DNA from: Tetradesmus obliquus | Lineage: Eukaryota; Chlorophyta; Chlorophyceae; Sphaeropleales; Scenedesmaceae | Length of the DNA stretch: 64,000 nt | NCBI GenBank assembly: GCA_030272155.1 | Contig: CP126198.1 | Location: 3,162,001-3,226,000 of the forward strand | Direction: 5' to 3' | In this document: positions 57,874 through 64,000 of the stretch, one piece after another | Position numbering within the stretch: the stretch's first letter is position 1 | Layout of the letters: each line of letters starts with the position of its first letter | The notes under the pieces: model-generated | Database searches by the model: none | What the model was told of the DNA's origin: nothing | The model's input: only the letters and a program-made list of their open reading frames with translations | Translations under genes and position numbers: made by a program

Positions 57874-60410
57874 ATGCCGCCTCCGCAGCTTCCCGTGAGG
57901 CCGGAAGAGGTGAAGCACCGGCACCTGCTGCTGCTGACATTAGACCTCCTTGCTGGCCTGTGCACCTCACACAGCTGCCTCTGCTGCTACTACAGCTTGA
58001 GTTCTTCGCGGAGGAGCAGCTGATACAGATAGTGCCGAACTGCAGCGTGCCAAACAAGTACATAGAGGGCATCCTGGTGAGCAGCAGCAGACAAACCACC
58101 AGCAAGTATGCTGCAGTCATACAGCCAGCAGCACCAACACATGCGCGCCCTGATGCTCAGTTGCTGCAGCATCACACCTTATCCAGCAAAGCAGACAGAC
58201 ATGCACTCCGACGTCGTAACGTGCACCTCACATGCTGCACGCAACACGTGTGTTGCCACCACCATCTTGCAGGACCGGTATGGCCCGTTTGAGCCCAACC
58301 GCGTAGTTGAGGTGCCCACGTGGCTAGCTCTGCAGCTGCACAAGCGCAACAAGGCGCGCATACTGCTGCCAGCATGGCTCACCAGCGACAGCTTAGACGG
58401 TGAGGCGTGTTGTGCTGCATGTGTATGTGCAGCCTGGGCCATCAGCAGCAACGCTACCGCTGCAGGATTATGCGGCCTGCTGTTAGTCACATACCCCTTC
58501 TGGGATGACATCGCAGCTGACATCAAACCAAGAATTGCCATAACAGCTGTGCGCGCTCTGCTCTGCTTCTGTGCTTCACCAAGCCTGCGCCTCCCCCACT
58601 TCGGCTTGCCCAGTGCCCTTGTGTCCCTGCTTGCCCTGTGCTGCTGCTGCTGCTGCTGCTGCTGCTGCGATTGCTGTTGCAGAGGCCATTGAGCGCGAGC
58701 GCGGCAGTCCGGATTCGTTCAGCGCGCAGCCGTACCACTACATGGAGCTGGCCTGCCTGCTGCTGGAGCATGCCAAGGACGCGTTCACAGGCAGCGACGA
58801 CTACTTCAAGGTGGGTGGAACCAAAATTTGAACGTGATTCACAGGGAGGGATTGAACAGAGAGCCAAAGAGCAGCAGCAGCAGCAGCAGCAGAGATCGCA
58901 GGGCGCACTCACCGGCAGCGACTATCACATCAAGGTAGGTGGGTTTGGCGAGGCGCTGTTAGCAGTTTATGGGATTAGAGCGGCTTCACAACCAGCAGCC
59001 GTACCACTACATGGAGCTGGCATGCCTGCTGCTGGAGCACGCCAAGGACGCGTTCACAGGCAGCGATGATTACTTCAAGGTGGGTGGAATCAAGCTGTAC
59101 ACACCAATGCATTGGGAGGCACTGGACAGATAGACACAAAGGGCAGCAGCAGCAGCAGCAGCAGAGGTAGCAGGGCGCTGTCACCGGCAGCGGCGATCGC
59201 TTCAAGGTAGGTGGGGTGGAGGAGGCGCTGTTGGTGTTTGATTGAATACAGCGGCATCACAACCAGCAGCAGAGGCAGCAGGGATAGCATAGCGTAGCCA
59301 CATGAAAGCAACGAGTACTTCCGGGTGTGTGGCATCAATTGATCAGGGAGGCAATGATCAGAGGCGCAAGAAGCAGAAGCAGCAGCAACACCAGCAGCAG
59401 CAGCACAGTCCGCGTTCACGGACAGCGAAATTTATTTCAAGGTAGGCACCAAATTTTCTTTTTGAGCCACAGCAGCAGCAGCAGCAGCAGCAGTAGAACA
59501 CAGCCACAGGGCAGTGACAACTAGCGTAAGGTGGGCGATAGATGAGCGCCAAGCAGCAGCACTTCCATCCCCCCCTGCCGTACATCTGCCTGCCGGGTCG
59601 CATAACACATGAATTTCAACATGTGCGCAACACGCTGGCACAGCTGGTTGAGGTGCACCGCCACAGCTTGCTATCAATTTCAACCCAACAAACACATGAC
59701 GCTGCACAGTTCTACCTTCTGCGTTTTCAACACACTGCGTTGTCAACAGGTGCGCAACAAGCTGGCGCAGCTGGTCAACGTGCGCCGCCACAAGATGGAG
59801 GAGGGCCTGCGCCAGATCAGCGGCACCGCCACAGTGCGCGTCAACGGCCTCGGGGGCTACGAGCTCAACCTCATCCGCAACAACTTCCAGGGCGCACTAG
59901 ATATGTTTCTCAAGCTGGAGGCGGTGAGTGCATCTGCTGCTGCTGCTGCTGCTGCTGCTCCTGTGCTTCATGGTAACGGCCTGGGTGGATACGAGCTGAA
60001 CTTGATCAGGAGCAGCTTCCAGGGCGCGCCAGACGTGTTCCTCAAGCTTGACGCTATGAGAGCGAACACATGAGGCACACATGGTTACATCTAAGGTGTA
60101 TTGCTGCTGGGTACATGAGGCTGTGTGGCGGGCGTGCTCAATACCGCAGCACAGTCAGTGAATACACCGCAGCAACTGCGGGCTTCCGCCAGCTTCTGCT
60201 TTGGGCCAGGTGTGTTGGGGTTGGGCGCACCCAGGTGTGTTGGGGTTGGGTGCATCAACACATACACACGTTTTGGTTGCTGCTGTTGACGCTTCTGCTG
60301 GCCTCCTGTTGGTTCCTGCTGCCTTGTCATTGCTGCTGTTGTTGCAGGTGGAGGCAGCAGTGTCAGCGCCGCCTGTCTCAGCCACTGGCACCTTCAGCTC
60401 AATGAGCTAA
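57874..60410 (+). CDS. PSF2: GINS complex subunit PSF2 (DNA replication initiation)
   Basis: Exons: 57874-57894, 57996-58076, 58273-58399, 58683-58810, 59750-59923, 60348-60410. They join in frame to 197 residues, close to the usual length of about 185-200. GINS (SLD5, PSF1, PSF2, PSF3) binds CDC45 and MCM2-7 to form the CMG helicase at replication origins in the nucleus. Family features: LEFFAEEQLIQIVPN near the start, YGPFEPNRVVEVPTWLALQL (the PSF2 GPF...VP.WLA signature), KARILLPAWL, PYHYMELACLLLEHAKD, then VRNKLAQLVNVRRHKMEEGL and GYELNLIRNNFQGALDMF. The first exon codes only 7 residues (MPPPQLP) and is inferred from a clean donor and frame. The C-terminal 20 residues are Ala/Ser-rich and poorly conserved. 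Introns 4 and 5 are filled with decayed copies of the flanking exon ends. Confidence 0.9.
58728..59450 (+). repeat. Array of about six decayed copies of PSF2 exon 4 donor end
   Basis: The real end (CCGTACCACTACATGGAGCT to TACTTCAAG|GTGGGTGG, donor at 58810) is followed by a near-exact 95-bp copy at about 59000-59095. Shorter decayed copies end at about 58934 (GGCAGCGACTATCACATCAAG), 59206 (GGCAGCGGCGATCGCTTCAA), 59322 (GAGTACTTCCGGGTGTGTGG) and 59441 (GACAGCGAAATTTATTTCAAG). Spacing is 115-145 bp, and several copies are accompanied by GATTGAACAGA-like sequence and (CAG)n. Confidence 0.9.
59617..59795 (+). repeat. Duplicated acceptor end of PSF2 exon 5
   Basis: GTGCGCAACA(C/A)GCTGGC followed by (A/G)CAGCTGGT, GTGC and CCGCCACA occurs at about 59624 and 59750 (real). 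The intronic copy has lost its AG acceptor (CATGTGCGC). Confidence 0.88.
59839..60055 (+). repeat. Duplicated donor end of PSF2 exon 5
   Basis: The end of exon 5 (GTCAACGGCCTCGGGGGCTA to CTCAAGCTGGAGGCG, 59839-59923) has a diverged copy at about 59970-60057 (AACGGCCTGGGTGGATACGA to CTCAAGCTTGACGCT). The copy has several substitutions and its donor is destroyed. Confidence 0.88.
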
Positions 60411-61388
60411 TGCCAGTGGCACTGGAGTAGCAGCACGGCAGCGACAGTAGCTGCATTCACAGCAGCAGCAGCAGTCGCAGGGCCTCAGGCATAAGCGCTG
60501 TTCACTGGGAGTGTCATGGCGTGTGCACGCCATGAGCATACTCGTGCAAGTGGCCCGTGTAGCAGGCCTGAGCAGTAGGTGGCTGCCCATGGCACAGTTT
60601 AGGTGACAGGACCAGTAGGTGTCAAGCAGGTAGCTGCCAATGTAGAACTGTGATTGCATCTGCTGATCTGGCCTTTGCATAGCTTCAGATGGTTGGAACG
60701 CTCACGGCTTGACCAGCCGATTGGACCGCTGCTGTCTGCTGGGTGTGCGACTAGCTGTCTGTGTTGCCCAATTGTGGGCAAGGTGTGACTTAGACGTGCT
60801 GGGTGTATCGTTGCTGAGATGCGCAGCTAGGCAATGGTGAGTGGTCATCCCTGCTTGTGAGCAACTGACAATCTAATGCAACCACCAGTCGGGTTTAGGT
60901 ATATGACCGTAGACGTGTAACAGGCATCGACCATCATCCCGTCATGCTAATCACGTGTACAAGGACGGAGCAAGCATCGCATGCCTAGACTTGATCTGTT
61001 CACACTGGCTAAAAGCCCATCATGGCATGTGGTGCAGACATGCATACCCCACATTGCCTTGTTGACGCCCGGATGCGGTGCAAATGAGTTATAGTTCGCG
61101 TGACTGATGTTGATTGTTTCACGACGTTTATGCAGCGAATGAGCATAGCACTGGAGTCATGACAAGCACAGCAACTTGAAGCTCCCACCCACACGTTGAT
61201 CGCCAGGTGCAACCTCCACTGATCGCAGATTTGCACGCGTAAAAGAGTGAAATTGATGATAGGCCTTGCGTCAGTGGGTGGAAACCAAGTAGACCACGTC
61301 CTGCTGCTGACAGCTGGTTGCTGCTGTCAGGTTTGTTTGATGGCCTTCCCAGGCAGCTGCAGCTAACAGCCAGGGTGTTTCAGCTACT
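60411..61388. other. Interval between PSF2 and the F-box-like gene, no gene seen
   Basis: About 1 kb with no supported coding region. It should contain the PSF2 3' UTR (a possible TGTAA signal only near 60917) and the promoter of the next gene. Confidence 0.5.
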
Positions 61389-62860
61389 ATGTCGATGGTT
61401 TCGGACACTCATGGAAGCAGCGCTAGCACAATGTCAGCCAGCAGTGACGGGCAGCAAGGGGTTGGCTCCCTGTTAGAGCTGCTACCGCTCAGCTGCTGGT
61501 CTGCTGTAGTTGACCTGTTGACTGCACGGGACCTGCTGTCCCTCAGCCTCAGCAGTAATTCAGTGCAGCAACTGCTCAGCAGCACACCAGGCATCTGGAG
61601 CCAAGCAGCCTGCAACTGCCTGCTGGCTAGCACCAGCACAAGCAGCACTGCAGCTGGCAGCACTGCTGTTGGCAGTTCAACCAGCAGTGCCCACAGCAGC
61701 AACCAACGCCATCAGCACCAGCGGCAGCAGCAGCCGGCTGTGCATGCTGCACCCGCTGCAGCAGCAGTGGACGGTGCCAGCTCAGCAGATGCAGCTGCAC
61801 AGCGCATGCTCAGCGCTTTCACAGCACTAGCATACAGCTGCCAACGCCTGAAACCACAGCTGAAGCCCCAGTGCTATCTGCTGCCTCCCTGGCTAGCGGC
61901 GCAGCCTGGTAAGGCGCGGGGTTTTGCCAGAGTGGACGGCCAAACCCTGAACCCTGGTCTTGTGCTGACTGAAGCGCAAGTGCACCGGCTGTCGCTGGGC
62001 TGCTTGTCAGGTGCGCGTCCTGGTGTTTTGAGCCAGCAACTCAGCCCTGTTGCTGCAGTGCAGTGGGATAGCTATTGGGTGTGAAAGGGGCGACAGCAGC
62101 AGTGCCTGATCGTCTCCTTCATTGTGGTGCATGCACTCAGCAGCAGCAGGTGGTAACATGGCATGCGCAACGCACCAAGTTCATCCTACTTGATTGGGTG
62201 TGCGGGTCACCATGCGTCCAGCCGCACTGAAGTAGTGCACTCGTACCACAATCGCCTTCGTGGCGCATGCATGAATATAAAACCCCATTATGCTGTGCTG
62301 TATGATGCTTTTGCAGGCCATGCAGGTGGCGTATTCACCAGCAGCTGCAGCAGCAGCCCACGCAGCCGCAGCCCCTGCAGCTGCATGGCTGCTGTGGTCG
62401 TAGGCAAAGCGCTGGTAGCTGAGCTGTACCTGCCTGGCAGCTGCAAGGCACCAGATCGGTGGGCAGGCATCAGCAGCCCTGCAGCAGCAGCAGCAGCAGC
62501 AGCAGGGCGGTCTGCAGCAGGTGCAGTAGAAGTGGAGCTTTGGCTGAGTACAGCAGTGATGCTAGAGCGCCCAGCAGCAGCAGTAGAGATGGCAGCTGGC
62601 AGCGGTAGCAGCCGGGGCCGGCAGCGCAGGCCAGCAGCAGCCAACAAAGGTGTGACTTGGTGTGACATACATGCGCTGCTGATGCAGTGCATTGCTGACA
62701 ATGCTGCACGCAGTAGAGCAGTGCAGGGCACGTCTGTAGTGCCGCCTGGGACTGCTGCTGCTGCTGATTTGGAGGCCCGGTTGGTGCAGCTGGCAGCAGC
62801 AGGGGCACCAGTGCTGGATGTGAGGAGGCTACTGCAGTACAGTTCAGAACCAATGGACCT

Positions 62861-62904
<44 letters not shown>

Positions 62905-62960
62905 CACTTGTAGGATGGCAGCAATCCGCAGCAGCTGTGGGTTTGCAGCATTCATGTGGC

Positions 62961-63024
<64 letters not shown>

Positions 63025-63857
63025 GACTACAAGTGACAAGGCAGCACATCACAGCAGCAGCAGGTAGCAGCAGGGGCGCTAGCAGTGCTGCAATCGCAAC
63101 TGGTGGTGGCAGCAGTGCTATTACCCTTTCAGGTGCAGGTGCTGCTGTGAGTAGGGGCAGCGCTGCTGCAGGCAGCAGTAGCACAGCAAGTGGCAGAGGC
63201 AGGCAACGCCACAAGCACTCAAGGCAGGCAGGGTGCAGTGAACCGCAGCACAATGCAGCAGGCACTGCTGCTGCTGCTGGTGGTTGTGGTATTGTGAGCC
63301 AGCAGACTCTGCAGCCTGGAGCGCTAGCAGCAAGCCAGCAGCTGGTTAACACGCAACAGCAGTGGGCAGCTGCTGCTGCCGCAGCTACAGCAGTACTGCA
63401 GCAGGCGCTGGCGCAGCAGCAGCCACAAGGCAGCAGCAGCAGCAGGAGCGATCCAGACGATGATGCAATAGCTGAGGCAGTTGCAGCGCTGGTGCAGCAG
63501 CTGCCGAAAGTTGTACCGCAGGTGCAGCTGCTTGTACTGCCTGTTGTATTGCCGGGTGGCAGGGTGGGACAGCGCCTGCCGGGTGGCAAAGGTGGAGGCG
63601 GCAGCAGGCTGTCTGCTCCTCGGCTGCTGAGCCTGAATGTGCCTTTTCTGGTGCCAATGCGGCATGCGTGGGAGCAGCTGCATAGCTTGCGGCAGGTGCT
63701 GCTGATGGTTGGGATGCCGGCTCCTCTGCCGGCAATGCAACAGCAGCAGCTGCAGCAGCAGGGCGCTGTTGTAGGTGGCAACAGCAGTAAACAGTGGCAC
63801 AGGGGTGATTCAGCTGGAGCTGGTGAAGCTAGTAACATGCAGGATTGGCCTGTGACT

Positions 63858-63897
<40 letters not shown>

Positions 63898-64000
63898 GGG
63901 TGGCTGCTGCAGGTGGCATGTTGCGAGGGGTGTTTTCCTTGCAGCAGCTGGAGCAGCAGTGGCAGCAGCAAGTGCAGCTGGGCAGCCCGACAGCTGGTCG
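61389..64000 (+). CDS. F-box-like, poly-Gln/poly-Ala protein (partial, runs off the end)
   Basis: Exon 1 is 61389-61908 (donor G|GTAAGG) and exon 2 begins at 62317 (acceptor TTGCAG), open to the window end: about 735 residues so far. Near the start, LLELLPLSCWSAVVDLLTARDLL followed by NSVQQLLSSTPGIWSQAACN has the length and hydrophobic pattern of an F-box helix bundle. F-box proteins link substrates to SCF ubiquitin ligases, but the match is weak. The rest is Ala/Gln/Ser-rich with a few structured-looking islands: NKGVTWCDIHALLMQCIADN, LEARLVQLAAAGAPVLDVRR and LVQQLPKVVPQVQLLVLPVV. It contains 14 consecutive Gln (62862-62903) and 20 consecutive Ala (62961-63020), both from CAG-type triplets read in different frames. 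No transmembrane segment is seen. Without splicing, the first ORF would end at 62084. Confidence 0.5.

Noticed and set aside
62288-63838. 516-residue minus-strand ORF
   Set aside because: It is Leu/Ala/Cys-rich and arises from reading CAG tracts in antisense. The plus-strand frame joins cleanly to the upstream exon and has structured segments.

Overview
The window looks like nuclear DNA of a green alga, probably a chlorophycean (Sphaeropleales/Volvocales-like). The reasons are GC-rich, intron-dense genes with GT-AG introns, pervasive CAG/CTG triplet tracts that give long poly-Gln and poly-Ala runs, and plant-type families: an ascorbate-oxidase-like multicopper oxidase, a plant-type malic enzyme, R2R3-MYBs and an SQ/TQ-tailed UPF1. 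The class-level assignment is inference.

Layout. 2-562: 3' end of an unrecognised gene (+). 563-3488: repeat-rich, no gene. 3489-11229 (-): secreted multicopper oxidase, 17 exons. 13317-17983 (-): malic enzyme, 12 exons. 19410-23304 (+): R2R3-MYB no. 1. 23305-28754: T/G-rich, no supported gene. 28755-31635 (-): CCDC81-like HU-domain protein. 32599-35138 (+): low-complexity protein of unknown function. 37158-49609 (-): UPF1 RNA helicase, 19 exons. 50509-55206 (+): R2R3-MYB no. 2, divergent from UPF1. 57874-60410 (+): GINS subunit PSF2. 61389-64000 (+): F-box-like, poly-Q/poly-A gene that runs off the window.

The genes do not form one pathway; they are ordinary single eukaryotic genes. Two things stand out. 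(1) Inside UPF1 intron 14, on the same strand, lies what reads as a circularly permuted tRNA-Ser(AGA) gene: the 3' half, a 38-nt spacer, then the 5' half. (2) Introns of the oxidase, UPF1, MYB no. 2 and PSF2 are packed with decayed tandem copies of the adjacent exon end together with its splice site. About 25 such clusters can be seen by eye. One makes an in-frame alternative acceptor in MYB no. 2, and another has become a 61-bp-arm hairpin in UPF1 intron 17. This points to intron growth by tandem duplication of exon-intron junctions as a dominant process in this genome.

Exon coordinates were read by eye from splice consensus, reading-frame continuity and family alignment. No alignment or RNA evidence was available.
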